DNA from: Pisolithus tinctorius
Lineage: Eukaryota; Basidiomycota; Agaricomycetes; Boletales; Pisolithaceae
Length of the DNA: 64,000 nt
Direction of reading: 5' to 3'
NCBI GenBank assembly: GCA_024663395.1
Contig: JANFAH010000004.1
Location: 2,294,001-2,358,000, forward strand
The notes below the pieces were generated by a model. It did no database searches, was not told the origin of the DNA, and saw nothing but the letters and a program-made list of their open reading frames with translations. The position numbers and the translations under genes are program-made. This document shows, in pieces, positions 11,335 to 22,828 of this stretch (positions within the stretch are counted from its first letter, which is position 1; each line of letters opens with the position of its first letter).

Positions 11335-12985
11335 CTAACTCAGGCCCCATATTCCAGCCTTGCGGACACCTTCGACAAGAGCATCAACGTTTCCTAGCAT
11401 AGTACCCAGTATCTCTTTCTTCTCGTCGGTCGTCCGTACCCCTTCATGGCCACCAGTTTCCTTGCTATCCGCTTCTGAGTTGCTGGCTGATTCCTCGTGA
11501 TGGAACGAAGATGACATCTCACCGCTATGATCGGAGCTCCCAGTAGTCCGATCACGGAGGCGCGGCGCTGAGCGCCCGTGGGCAACGCCAAGACGTGACA
11601 CTTGTACCTTTTTCGGGCTTTGGGGCTCATACTCGACGTCCTTCTGCAACATGAGCATCGAGCAGGACTTCACGCCCCGGTGCGTCCCTTCGGGGATTTT
11701 CGTAACAGGCGGTGGGGAGTTGGGAGGTGTGTGTGGATCATTTGGAACTGCCGATGTCGAGTAAGATTTTTTAATGGGGGAAGGGACTTGGATACTGTCG
11801 TTGCTCCTGTGGTTGGCAAAAGAAGACATAGATGTGAAAGATGAAGATGACGTCATTAACCTGGATGGTGACGAAGACGTGGAAGATGAAACGGAGGAGA
11901 ATGATAAGTTGGAAAGACCCGAAGGTTGGTGAGGAAAGATTTTTGGTCTCGGGCGTGTAGATCCGGGCGTGTTCGGTTGCGTAGATAGGGTCGAAGACGG
12001 TGTTGATTGAGAAACTGATGCCGTAGAAAGAGAGCCAAGGGACCCAGTCTCGTCCATCAGATAGAAGTAAAGGAATTCCAAACATTTCATCCTGAGAACT
12101 AGTTTGGAATCGGTGATAAAAATGCAAGGGGCCACTAACCTAACTTCACGCGGCGTTCCAGCTCTTTTCAAGATCTTAACAACAGCTTGCACGCCATTGA
12201 CTTCTTCGAACGTGCGGAGGGCAGGTGAAGAGTCAACAAGGATACAGAGGAGACTGTCTAGAACGGCAGAAGAGAGGTGAGCGATGGATGAGGATTTGAC
12301 GAGGTTCTCTGCGCCAACTTCGTGATTGATCATTGGTGTATGCCGTGAAGTAGTCAGTAATGCTGTGAGGATCTTTGGGTCTTGAGCACAGCGGCATCCA
12401 CTTACACGTAAGAACAAACCTCAAGAGAGTATCGTCGCCCAAGGAAAGCTTTGCTGGGCTCATGATGGAGTACGACACCTTGGACAATCGAGAGTAGTTG
12501 ATGTAACTGAGCACAAATGGTATGGAGCTCTGCTTCACGCTCCTCTGCCGCCCTCGTTAGCTGTGGTATGACATCCTCTCGGGCGAGGTTCAAGCTCACT
12601 ACTGGCCGGACCTTTTCCTGACCCCAAGGACTCGATCTGGGGCATCACAGTTTGTATCCAGTACAACGCCCGCGATGAAACTGGAATTCGAACATTTAGA
12701 TGTGGAGGTGGTGAGGAAAATGTGATGCCGACCGTTGCATTCAAAGGTATCCTGGAGCTCTAGAAACACGTTCATTGTATCATCCTCTATGTTGGGTGCA
12801 CATGCTAACGCGAGTTGTTGCTCTAGGACGGCCAGACCACGTGTTCGTCGCGATGATGGAGTGTTTACGGATGTGATCTACATGAAGACCGTTGAGTGCG
12901 GAATCCCGCCAGAGGTAAGCGATGGGCGCACGTCATCAAGGACATCCTGTATCGTCGCTTTCATTAATCGGCGAGTAGTCGCCAT
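11335..12985 (-). CDS. CDC14: CDC14 septation initiation network protein (SIN component, not the phosphatase)
   Basis: The minus-strand gene starts at the ATG at 12985 (MATTRRLMKATIQDVLDD). After a short intron it continues with a conserved helical segment ending FLELQDTFECN. Diagnostic core pieces are LSIVQGVVLHHEPSKAFLGR, the following ILTALLTTSRHTP exon, a segment FEEVNGVQAVVKILKRAGTP, and RMKCLEFLYFYLMDE. These are arranged as in the fungal Cdc14 (SIN) family, the partner of kinase Sid1 in septum formation. A long Ser/Pro/Thr-rich tail follows, ending with EILGTMLGNVDALVEGVRKA, which resembles the family's C-terminal helix. One intron boundary between about 12600 and 12700 could not be settled: two donors give different linkers. 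The name must not be confused with the Cdc14 phosphatase of budding yeast. Confidence 0.85.
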
Positions 12986-13034
12986 GAATGTGGACGAACT
13001 TGATGATGGCTAATAGGGTGTCGTCAAAGAACGA

Positions 13035-13248
13035 GTTTGACTATATTTGGTCATCTAAACTACATGTGTAATACCTCGACGTAGGTAGGCGAAAGACAGT
13101 GAATGTACAGTAATAAACAAACGGAAGAAGGCGGGTCTCTGAGATGCATGAGAGAGGGAAAGAAGATACCTAATAGCGCAAGCAATCACAACAGCGCGAT
13201 GTCCACTCATCGACGAGGGGTTGACGTTTGACTTTATTTGGCCATCTA
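13035..13248 (+). repeat. Imperfect 23-nt direct repeat pair
   Basis: The 23-nt unit at 13035-13057 recurs at 13226-13248 with two mismatches. Both contain GTTTGACT, an ATTTGG core and CATCTA. The copies are 191 bp apart in the CDC14 upstream region. Confidence 0.7.
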
Positions 13249-13263
13249 CTTCGACGCGTTACC

Positions 13264-13304
13264 GTCACGTGATACGAAATGGCAGGAATCCAGTATCACG
13301 TGAC
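13264..13304. promoter_or_regulatory. Inverted repeat of two CACGTG elements
   Basis: GTCACGTGATAC at 13264-13275 and its exact reverse complement at 13293-13304 are separated by 17 bp. Each arm contains the E-box CACGTG bound by fungal bHLH factors (Cbf1/Pho4/SREBP types). Position is about 280 bp upstream of the CDC14 start. The binding factor is inferred only. Confidence 0.5.
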
Positions 13305-14940
13305 TGAATCTACTACAGTTTTGTATGCAGCTTTGGGGTTCAAAGCACAGGGGGTCATGACGGGACCACCTTTGCTTCGAATACTCTAATCACTACACCC
13401 ACCAATTTTTTGACGCGTTTATGTCGTGTGAGAGCCTGAAGCACGTGAGTGGTCAAACTGGTGTGTGGACGACGATAGACTTAAATGTACGGTGCCGGGA
13501 CTTCGCAGTTCTTGCGCATCCCACTTCCCACAGTTTGAAATCGAGCTGATGACTGTGATTGAAAACTAACTAAAAATACTTCCGATGCTGAAGCTCCGAA
13601 GTTATTGCCCTGGGCTGTGCACGCGGTATGTACACGGTTGCAATGATGTGTCCCTGGGCAGATAGAGGGGCCTTTTCAGGAATGTTGATCAGTCCACCCT
13701 GTGCCATTCAGACATGCCTTCCGGGTGTTTTTGCTCCACAGGATCCTTCATGATCGACAAAGCGACTAAAATACTTTGGAACCTGAACCCAGGGGCAAAT
13801 TTTTATGCGGCGCACAGTTGCAATGGTGGGCTCTGTCACAGTCAATTCCCAGACAAATTTCGTTTGAGGATACAATCGACAATGTCTCAGCGGGACCTTT
13901 CTTCAAGGACTCTTTGGTCAGTCAATCCCGTGCCATTCCGCACCTGTTATCGTCTCCTTGAATGAAGTTGTCCGTCATCCTTAATCAAGCGATGTCTTTC
14001 ACTTGTAAACTCAATGGAACGATTCCTCGAAACGGTCCGCATACCAAGGAAATCGACGTTGCATGCGTATGGCCAACAGTTTTTATTTACAAGTTACATT
14101 CACAGAACAGCCGCCTCCCTTTCACAGGCTACTACCCCTGAACCTGGCTCAGTTAATTTGACGATTACCGCGGAAACTGTTATGATCGGTTCAGACCAGT
14201 GCCACGGTCCGTCAGTAAGAACCATGTGTGTTCCTTTGCCTTACCCACATGCATCACTAATCAATCCAGCTGGATGCAGACTGTGTCAGGGTCGATTATG
14301 GCTACTGCATGACTGAGTCACGCTGCCCTCTACTGTCTTTTTCGCGAGGCAGTGTCTGTTTGCCGGATAATGTACGTGTTGCTTGTGCTGAGTAAGGTCT
14401 TCAATTGGTCCCAAGTTCATTCAAACCCTCACCACTTACCAATGCATACTCCTGTATAGCCCCATGTGATAACGTCAGTACTTCTTCTAGAAAGATGACT
14501 CACTGTAATTAATTCATGAGCCGGATGGTGAGAAGCGAAGGCGAAGACGGTGGCCAACCTTCTGTCAGTAGACCCCTTAATCTCCGTTTCATCGTGGAGC
14601 TTAGACTCGATTTCAGCACTCCTTTACACCCTCTGACTCAGCCTCACCAAAAATGCGATTGTTCGGCCTTCCGCTGCGTCAGCTTACCGTTGAAAGAAGG
14701 ATAACGCGAGGGATCATCGGAAATATTGTCATTTCAGCCGTCTCTCCTGGATTTACTTTTGTACTCCCTTGCATGCTTGTACTAGAGACAAGAACTACAA
14801 GTTAACTACATATATAAAATATACATCGGTATCAGACATCTTACCGAACGCCACTAAACGCATGGATCAGTAATACTTGCCTCACGAAGTCCTTTGTTAG
14901 ATTTGTGCCGTTCGAAAGAAAGCGGTAGCTCCAGCCATAT

Positions 14941-17239
14941 TTATATACCTCCGAATGCGACGAGTTTTTGATTCAAATACTCTTCGATACCGTGGCCACC
15001 TTCTCGACCTGAATTGATGATGGTTAACAACTGGCATGGCTGCGAACAACTGACGACGGGGCAGACTCACCAAGACCACTTTCTTTCACGCCTCCAAACG
15101 GAATGGTCGCATGGCTGATTAGTCCAGTATTCGCACCAACCATGCCAACCTCAAGCGCCTCAGCCACCCGCCATACCCTTCCAACGTCTCTGCTGAAGAA
15201 GTATCCTGCAAGCCCGACGTCCGTATCATTTGCCAACGTGATCACTTCTTCCTCCGTTTCGAACTTGATTAACGCAGCAACAGGTCCGAAGGTTTCCTCA
15301 GTATTTATGGCAGCATCCAGGGGAACGTCCGAGAGGACTGTTGGAGAAAAGAATGAACCAGCACCGGGAACTCGCTGCCCGCCAACAAGAACCTGGGCGC
15401 CGCGTGAGACAGCATCGTCAATATGCCTCTTGACCTTGTCAATTGCCTTTTCGTGGATAAGTGGACCATGAGTCCTGTTGCAAAATGGGTCTCCTTTCTA
15501 CTTTTTGTGCGTGCGTGCGTTATAAAATGACGTACGTTGCCTCGTCCAGGCCATTTCCAACTCGGAAAGCAGCAACCTTCTCGGAGAGCTTAGAGGCGAA
15601 GTCGGCGTAGACGGATGACTGGACATATATTCGGTTGGCACAAACACATGTCTGGCCAGAACTGCGAAACTTGCATGCGACGACACCTTCAATCGCGTCA
15701 GGTCTCAATTGGCAGCCAGATAGTGGAGACGATGACCTTCAACAGCTTTCTCTACATCCGCATCGTCGAAAACAATAAATGGAGCATTCCCTCCAGCTTC
15801 TATAGATACCCTGTCATGCAGAAAGTCAGATGTAAGCCTTTTGATTGACAGCAGGCGAACGCACTTCTTCAGGGTGGAAGACGCCAATCCGTAAAGCAAT
15901 TTCGCAACCGGGGTAGACCCGGTGAAGGACATTTTCTTCACGATTTTATTCTGGCACAACTCGCGACCGACTGCGTCCACATTCCTCTGCGTTGTGACGA
16001 CGTTGATGACACCATCGGGTACGCCGGCTCGTCGGGCCAACTAGCTGACATTAGTCTCTTTGTGGAGGCACACTTGAGAGAAAGGAATGGACCTCTGCTA
16101 TGGCAAGCGCGGAAAAAGGAGTCTCCGGTGACGGCTTGATGATAGCGGTGCACCCCGCAGCTAGTGCTGCACCGAGTTTCCGGGTTATCATTGCAGACGG
16201 AAAATTCCAAGGAGTCAAAATGGAACTGCCACAGCTTTAGAACGTAAAGTTCTGTCACGTAGTGTACATGAACACCCACACGACACCTGAGATGTCACAA
16301 ATTAGTCTTGTCCCCTGACAACGAGGTGAGAATCAACCAACCAACGGGCTGCTTGATCACAAGATTGCGTATGTTCGGAAATGGTGAAGGAATATGCTCT
16401 ATCGTACAAGTCAATGACGGCCCGCGTTTGACTCACAGGTCATCATACCTCCATAAGTGCGAACGGCTTCCTCCGCTACAAGAGCTTATAAGGTACGTGG
16501 AAACGACGACTCGCAGGATCAACGTACCGTACCACTGCAATGAACATTAAATTCGAATGAGACGAGCAGAGAACAGGGCTAATGCGCATGCTCACCTCAA
16601 CGAATGAAGCACTGTACGTGTTCTCTCCCTGGATCCATTTGAGCAAACAGCCGATCCAACGAGATGCGAACTAGCCACCTTTCCCTCAGCCAAAGTCTTC
16701 CCATTTTCGAGAGTCTTGAGTTTGCATGATGAGTGATGGTAATACTCAGGAGGTGTCCAGCACTCACGATGATTTTACCAAGGTCATCATGATGTTCTTG
16801 CATGAGTGCATACAGGTGCTTCAGGATGTCGTGGCGATACTACATGATGGAATTTTCGGACGTGCACGGAAGGAGATAATCTGTCGATCTAACCTTTGCG
16901 GTTGTCTTCCCCCAGGATTTGAAGGCTCGGTCCGCTGCAGCAATAGCTGCCTGGGTCTCTTCAAGTCCCATCTCTGGAACAGTACCGAGTTCTTCTTCTG
17001 TGGCCGGGTCTGCGTAGCATAAGATGCCTGGATAGAACCCGGAGCAGCACAATATTGCAATACGCACTCGTGACCAGTATCGTCTCGCCGCTCCGAGCAT
17101 CTACCCACTTGCCGTCAATATATCCTTGAGTTTTGATCAAACCAGCGTCTTTGAGTCCCCACTGAGGGATAACACGGCGTGGTTTGCATGCTGGACTACC
17201 TCACTTTACCGTGCGACTTACCACACTGGTACTGGCCAT
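14941..17239 (-). CDS. UGA2: Succinate-semialdehyde dehydrogenase (aldehyde dehydrogenase family)
   Basis: The gene is broken by at least ten short introns but spliced reading gives a complete aldehyde dehydrogenase. Recognisable pieces are [41 protein letters not shown], the SSADH-like [10 protein letters not shown] and [38 protein letters not shown], the NAD-binding [31 protein letters not shown] with the general-base Glu, and [15 protein letters not shown] with the catalytic Cys. The C-terminus has [20 protein letters not shown] and the stop at 14941. Family residues that are usually Glu-Leu-Gly-Gly read Glu-Ala-Gly-Gly. The enzyme oxidises succinate semialdehyde to succinate in GABA catabolism. 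The start at 17239, with a tiny first exon, is the best in-frame choice but uncertain. Apparent frame breaks are all explained by introns. Confidence 0.86.
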
Positions 17240-17500
17240 TCTGTACAGCAAGATCGAAGGGGAACGGCTAGAACGGTGTGCAACTGGTGAGGATGCCAAC
17301 GCCCTTAAAGATAGTGAGGCTGCTAGTGGCGGGCACCGGAGGAGCATCATGACCAGGCGAGAATGCAACCGGTGGGAGGTGGGCGTCTGAGCGATTGCCA
17401 GCGTATGACCTCATCACGCTCAAAAGCTTCCGTTGCTCATGATTTGATATTATGGGTTCTACGGTATGTATGTACACACATCTAGAAAGGTCTTGCAAGG

Positions 17501-18809
17501 TCACCGTTTGCGACCCTTCTGCAATGCTTTGCCGCCTTTCCCAGAGTCCTCGCTTTGGTCAAGGAATCCAGCCGCCTCTAGTGCATTCCGCGCAGCATGG
17601 TTGATATGTTTGAAACGATCAGGTCCGAGATGTACGCCTCCGAACCATCTTGTTACGACGACCAACACGCCATCAATTTCCTGCACCGAGTTAGAGTACC
17701 AAGGTGTGGACGGAACAGGAAACATACGAGAATAGACAATAAGTGCGCCAGGCGATTTCCTGCGGCGTTCTCGCCATCGTCGTCGTTGTCTTCGACGGGG
17801 TGCCGTCAGATAAACCCGGTAATCTAAGAGCGACGGCCATACTCACCTTGATGAAGGACGTTGCCCACTTTGCACCTCCATGCGTGAATAATAGGATGGG
17901 CAGCACGAGCGATTTGCCGATCAGACATGAGATGATCAAGTATCGGTGGTACCTGTCAAGACCATACCTTGGTATGACAGCACGCCCTCGCTAGGAGATC
18001 AAGAGCCTGACCTGTGACGGATGAGATATCCGACATGCTCGTCCCACAAAGACACTTTTCCTGTCCACGATCGGTTCGACTGCTATTATTTGGATCCCTT
18101 CTGGTAGGACAGTATTTCCTGGGGCCTCGACTGGGACGGGCCCCTCCTCCGACTCATCAAGGGGAAGATCCATTGGAAGAACATCTGCGCGGACCACTTC
18201 ACCGGCCTTGTCTTTGTGCAAGCGCTCTTGGTACCAATTCTCACATCGTTCTAGTACATTTTGTAGTCCGTCGAATACACAGACGGTACCCGGGGACCAC
18301 TGCACTGCAGAGGTAGATATAAACGTTCGTAAAACTGACCCAAACAGCGAAGAATCTACTCCGAATGCGCCAATATAACGAGAGAGGAGCTGGAGCTGAG
18401 GGGGACTAGATGCAGGGTATAAACAAGGGATGGAAACGAGGACACGGATGGATATATCCTCATGAGCTAGAAGACTGGATAGAACTCTGAATAATCTACC
18501 GGCGGAGACGGTGATGGATGAACATACTTGAGAGAGAGCACATAGCGAATGGTCGCCGAAACTCCGTTGACGGGTTTTCCATTGGCGGGAGACTTCCATG
18601 GCTGGATGGCATCATCGCCATAGATGGACTGTAGCACTGAACAAGATGTGTCGGGGAGGCTCGGACGTCAAGGCTGACACAGACAAAGAAAGGGCTCGAG
18701 GCGCACCCATCATCTCTGAAGCCACCTGTTCGGTGCTAGGATCTGCCATAAGATTCCCAATCACTTCTTGTATTTCCGTCCCTGGGTCGTTCGGGGCGTC
18801 CATCTGCAT
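17501..18809 (-). CDS. YIH1: YIH1/IMPACT protein, regulator of Gcn2 (RWD plus UPF0029 domains)
   Basis: The first exon starts at 18809 (a second ATG lies two codons later) and splices into LQSIYGDDAIQPWK, the start of an RWD domain. That domain continues through SPPQLQLLSRYIGAFGVD to FDGLQNVLERCENWYQE. After an acidic linker comes the IMPACT (UPF0029) domain: MSDRQIARAAHPIIHAWRCK, an exon with DDDGENAAGNRLAHLLSIL, then VLVVVTRWFGGVHLGPDRFK. It ends with a lysine-rich tail at 17501. RWD plus IMPACT is the architecture of Yih1, which competes with Gcn2 for Gcn1 and so restrains the amino-acid starvation response. Introns are GT-AG and about 50 nt. It is divergent from the Zn2Cys6 gene. Its start is about 500 bp from that gene. 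Confidence 0.9.
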
Positions 18810-19307
18810 CAGGAATGAGGCGGAAGTCTACAGAATCGGAAGCTTAGTTCGTGCCTGGCAGACAGCATGAACACCTGATAACTGGCAAACTATCAACATA
18901 CAACCCAGTCAGAAATTACCATTATAGGGACTGGCCCCCCTTGACAGCGCTTGACTCACATCCACAGGAAAATCCTGTGGTGAGCATCCATCCCAAATCA
19001 GGACCCCCTGAGGCATGCGGTCATCGGCTGCGCAACCCTAGCCTCGACGTCGAAGTGTCGTGCTAATCGTTTTGACAGCAACCTTTCTCTTCCGAAAACT
19101 TCCACGAGTGTATGTACCATACCTTACATTGCGGCGTCCGTGCGGTGACAAGAACTCGTTGCACATCCGAGTTGACAACTGTGGCAGTGCGGCCCTCTCG
19201 CCGAGGGTAATCGTCTGACTCGGCAGCGCCCAATACTAAATTGGCCGGGCTCGTTGAGCCGACCTATTAGTCCGCTGCACCCATTCAAGCTCGCTGTATT
19301 ACCTACT
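18810..19307. promoter_or_regulatory. Divergent intergenic region between YIH1 and the Zn2Cys6 gene
   Basis: This 498 bp spacer separates two genes that start in opposite directions, so it must hold both promoters. No clear TATA box or repeated site stands out. I see no extra gene in it. Confidence 0.55.
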
Positions 19308-21684
19308 ATGCAGGGCACTCCCGAACCTATACTCGGCTCGAAACGTGCCCATAGCCCCCGACCACCTCCAGCTAAACGAGCGAAAGCTGCCCAAGCTTGT
19401 TTTTCATGTAGAAAACACAAGACTCGATGCGAGGTGCTGGATGGAGAGTCCGGAGTGCAGTGTCATCGCTGCAATGTACTAAACTTGACCTGCTCATTCG
19501 AGGATACCAAATGTCCCTCTGGCGCCTCCAGCACGCGTGTCCAGGCACATGCCGCTGACGTACCAAAGGTCGACCGACGTGCATCCCTACCAGCCTCTTC
19601 AAGCAAAGTGTCGGAGGTGGTTCTGGACAGCTCCTTCGACCCGCCAAAAGGCGTCCTGAAGGCATGGGAGAGTCCCACTCCCGACTCCCCGTCCTCATTC
19701 AGGGACCAACCCCCAGATAAGGTCGAGGTCGACCTTTCAGACCCAAAACGTCTCTTGCCTGAGCAACAACGTCCGTGGGGGTTATTGAAACTCCCTGGTG
19801 GCTTCGACGGCACTACCGTACCAATGCTCGCGATGCAAGCTCTCATTCGTTCAGGCATCAACGGGGAGGATGTTCTCAAGAGCAAAATCCAACAATCGCT
19901 ATTCCATATCCTCGGTAGGGAGCGAATGCAATATCTCACAGACATGTACGCCAAGTCCCTCTTGCTTTGGCTCTTATTAACGTTCGGTTATCTACTGCTA
20001 GTTTCGAAGAATGTTATAATCCCTGGCTTAACCTACAGCCAAATCATCACAGCGACAGCCCTTTTGTTCAACTCGCCCAGTGCTGTGTCGCATCCCGCCA
20101 TCTTGACCCACCAATCCGATCAATCGTCACCCCACAACTGTATCGGCTAGCAGACGAGGCAATGTTCAAACAAGTCTTCAGTCCCTTGCCATCTACTGAC
20201 GCAATCCTTGCCACCCATATCCATTCTCTTTGGGTGCCTGTCGGTGACTCAGCATCCAGAGAGACGCGCGATGGTCGCTTGCTCGCCACGGCAGCTGTCA
20301 GCATGGCCATGAACCTCCGCTTGAGCGAGGCTATGACCTATGCGTTGACCCTTGGCAAGCAAAAGAAGCCCAATGAACCTCCAAGTTCGGAACTCATAGA
20401 AGCACTTGATAAAGCGCGACTTGTGCGTTTACTTTGACATCCCTAACAGTCATCTGAGAAATAACTTCTTCATGCAGTGGTTCTCCCTCAACAATGTTGA
20501 GACCATGTATGGCTCCTTCGTCGTTACTGGGTTGCGCTTCTAATGTCCTCGTCCTTGAAGGCTGTGTCATGGTACAGGTCGTGATGCGATATCAGATTGC
20601 AGCAAATTGGTGCATGATGCCATTGCAACGACCTCGGTGGCCACTGTGCCATTGGCCCGAGACATGCGACTAATGCTTACCTCTCGCCTACTTTCTCTCA
20701 CTGCCCACGGCCTTTCGTTACGACTTCAGTCTAAAAACGACCTCGGTGTGTTTTACAGGGATGTAATTGATTTCCTTGCGCGTATGGACAACCTCGAACA
20801 TTTGATTGCCCCATTTACTGGTACGTGGTGACCCTTGCTCATCCGGCGATTTGCCCATACATTATTAACGCTGACGCACAGTTCTAGCAGGACACGAAGT
20901 CTTCTATTTCAGCATGCTGCAATTTTATTACCAGACGCACCGGCTGATGGTCATCCTGCACGCCGTGATGGAGTTAAAGCGGGTGTACGAACACGACAAG
21001 CTAGAAGAGCCTTGGTTCGAAAGCGTGGAACATAACGGAGTTAAGCTCGTTGTGAGCTGGGGGTCCCAGGCAATGGCGATTGCAGATGGTGCTCTGATAA
21101 CCATACTTTCGCGGCGCGAAGACCGACTTCTGAGTGCTGCACCGGACCACTTCTTCGCAATGGTAATGCTTGCGACGTTGTATATCATTCTTTGCAAGTG
21201 GTCAGCGGCAGAGAGGGGCGGTGAACAGCTTCCTGGGTCGTCCGACTTGCTCCTCTCCCGGACGATAGAGCTATTGTCTCGCATATCCTGTTCGGCAGAC
21301 CACAGTGCAGCCAAGTGCTCCCGCGCCATCGAGGAAGGACTATTATCTGTTCGGGAGAAACTTGCCAGCCGCTTCCCCCGGGAAGCCTCTCGGACGACGT
21401 GGCAACAGCATCCCAATGCGCCGGCTCAGGGTTATGTAGAGGTGAACGGGAGTGCTGGATATTCGAATATCTCCACCAGCCGTGGATACGCCGACGAAGG
21501 TAACGCAACGACGCCGCATTCCGCGGTTCCTCATGATCACGCGATGAACCTCCCGGCCCCACCGCAGTCGTTCTCGATGAATGACCCAAATTACTTCAAC
21601 TCTGAAATTTTCTTCGACAACGAATTTTGGTCATTGTTTATGGCCAACCTATCAGAGGAAAATGGTATGTATATAGGAAGATAG
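19308..21684 (+). CDS. Zn2Cys6 fungal transcription factor
   Basis: The ATG at 19308 opens a Pro/Arg-rich lead into the zinc cluster, CFSCRKHKTRC followed by a ten-residue loop and CHRCNVLNLTC. The six Cys are spaced C-X2-C-X6-C-X10-C-X2-C-X6-C, the binuclear cluster that binds CGG half-sites. The middle region holds the helical regulatory domain of fungal factors (for example TRDGRLLATAAVSMAMNLRL). It continues over introns near 19915, 20425, 20540 and 20830 to a helical block (FYFSMLQFYYQTHRLMVILH). The acidic, Asn/Ser-rich C-terminus ends at 21684 and could be the activation region. The target pathway is not visible. The nearby genes (YIH1, SSADH) are nitrogen-related, but that link is only positional. 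Confidence 0.85.
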
Positions 21685-21945
21685 CAAATAATCTTTTCTG
21701 TTGTCCGTGATATAATGATCTGTAGGCGTGTAGCATGGACATTTACAACTCTTACTATTACCATTGTGCCCCTAGTGCGAATGTAATTATACCAAGGCCA
21801 CTTTCTCCAAAAAAAAATGATGTGATAACCTCCAGCAAACAGGTGGCCTTGATCATCGTATGTACAGGTAGGGGATGGGACTGTAGAGAAACTTATGTAG
21901 TGGGAAGTGATTTTGTAGGTACAGAGGCGATATGCTTCAAGATGA

Positions 21946-22591
21946 TTAAGGAGAGGGCGGGCGCGACCTATCTGAGGACTCAGAGGATACCTCGGATGTG
22001 TTTGATCCAGATGATGAGTGCGAAAACGATTCTGAGTCGCTGTCATCCTCACCCGAGTCATCGTTTGACGCGTTCTTTCTTCTACGTTTCGCTTCGAACA
22101 CCCCTAGACCTAGATTCTTTTATAACAATATGAGTATCCGGGTAAAGGTGCGAGCAAATTACCGACCATCTCGATATATTGTTCTTCGTCCTTTCCTATG
22201 TTTTCGATGTCCAGGTCCTCTGGGTTTTGTTGAGCGAGAGCCTCGTTAGACTCACGAAGGGCCGGGAGAAAGGCCTGGACGCGAGAGAGGACTGTCGGCG
22301 ATAGGTCAATAAGACTTTCCCCCGAGCGACAAGGATACACACGTTCCGTGGGTGGCTCTATTGGATAGGCTTTGCAGTCCAAAATCCCAGGAATCCTGGG
22401 GCCAGAAGCGACATCTCTGGCTGCGTTGGCCTTCGACGTTTCGTTCAACCTCTCGAGGAGAGTACCTGAGAAGCAAGTGATCAAGGGTCCGTGGGGCCAA
22501 CCAAGATAGCACGCGGCGACGAACGAATCCGATCCTGCCGTTGTTCCTCATCTTCCACTTCTAGTACGGTGCTAGGTTTTGCCTTGGACAT
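21946..22591 (-). CDS. NOPCHAP1-like small nucleolar assembly chaperone
   Basis: Three minus-strand exons. The start at 22591 (MSKAKPSTVLEVEDEE) splices into TLLERLNETSK. The central piece, DLSPTVLSRVQAFLPALRES followed by an Asp-Ile-Glu-Asn segment and EQYIEMVGNLL, matches the core of the C12orf45/NOPCHAP1 family. The tail is Ser/Asp/Glu-rich with a lysine-arginine patch (EAKRRKKNAS) and stops at 21946. In animals NOPCHAP1 links NOP58 to the R2TP chaperone during box C/D snoRNP assembly. The fungal role is inferred from that. Length (about 165 residues) suits the family. It is divergent from ATG29 with a 237 bp spacer. Confidence 0.68.
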
Positions 22592-22828
22592 GATGGACCG
22601 AGAAATTAGGGCTGAGACTTTGGGAACGATTGCCTTCTGTCGGGTTTTTGGTAGACTAAGAAATAGGAGACTTGCGTAACGATCGTAATTAGCTTAGCCT
22701 GCCAGGTTTGGTCGTGCTCGGACCTACTATAGTACTTGAACGTCATTCCAACGGCCGGAGTCGACTGTGACAACATTATCACTGGTAGGTAACTGCAAGG
22801 ACCATCCACACTATTACTGCCCACTACG

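Larger units (their letters stand above)
12986..14940. other. Gene-poor gap of about 2 kb
   Basis: No frame in this stretch shows a recognisable domain or convincing splice structure. It contains a 23-nt imperfect direct repeat (13035 and 13226), a perfect 12-bp inverted repeat with CACGTG cores (13264-13304), and another CACGTGA at about 13443. Small frames at 13714-13965 and 14014-14316 have no conserved features. The left part is the CDC14 promoter. The right end is the 3' flank of the aldehyde dehydrogenase. Confidence 0.5.

Noticed and set aside
14941..17239. Idea that the aldehyde dehydrogenase is a pseudogene because its frame breaks many times
   Set aside because: Every break is resolved by a 45-60 nt intron with proper borders that restores conserved sequence, including around the catalytic Cys.
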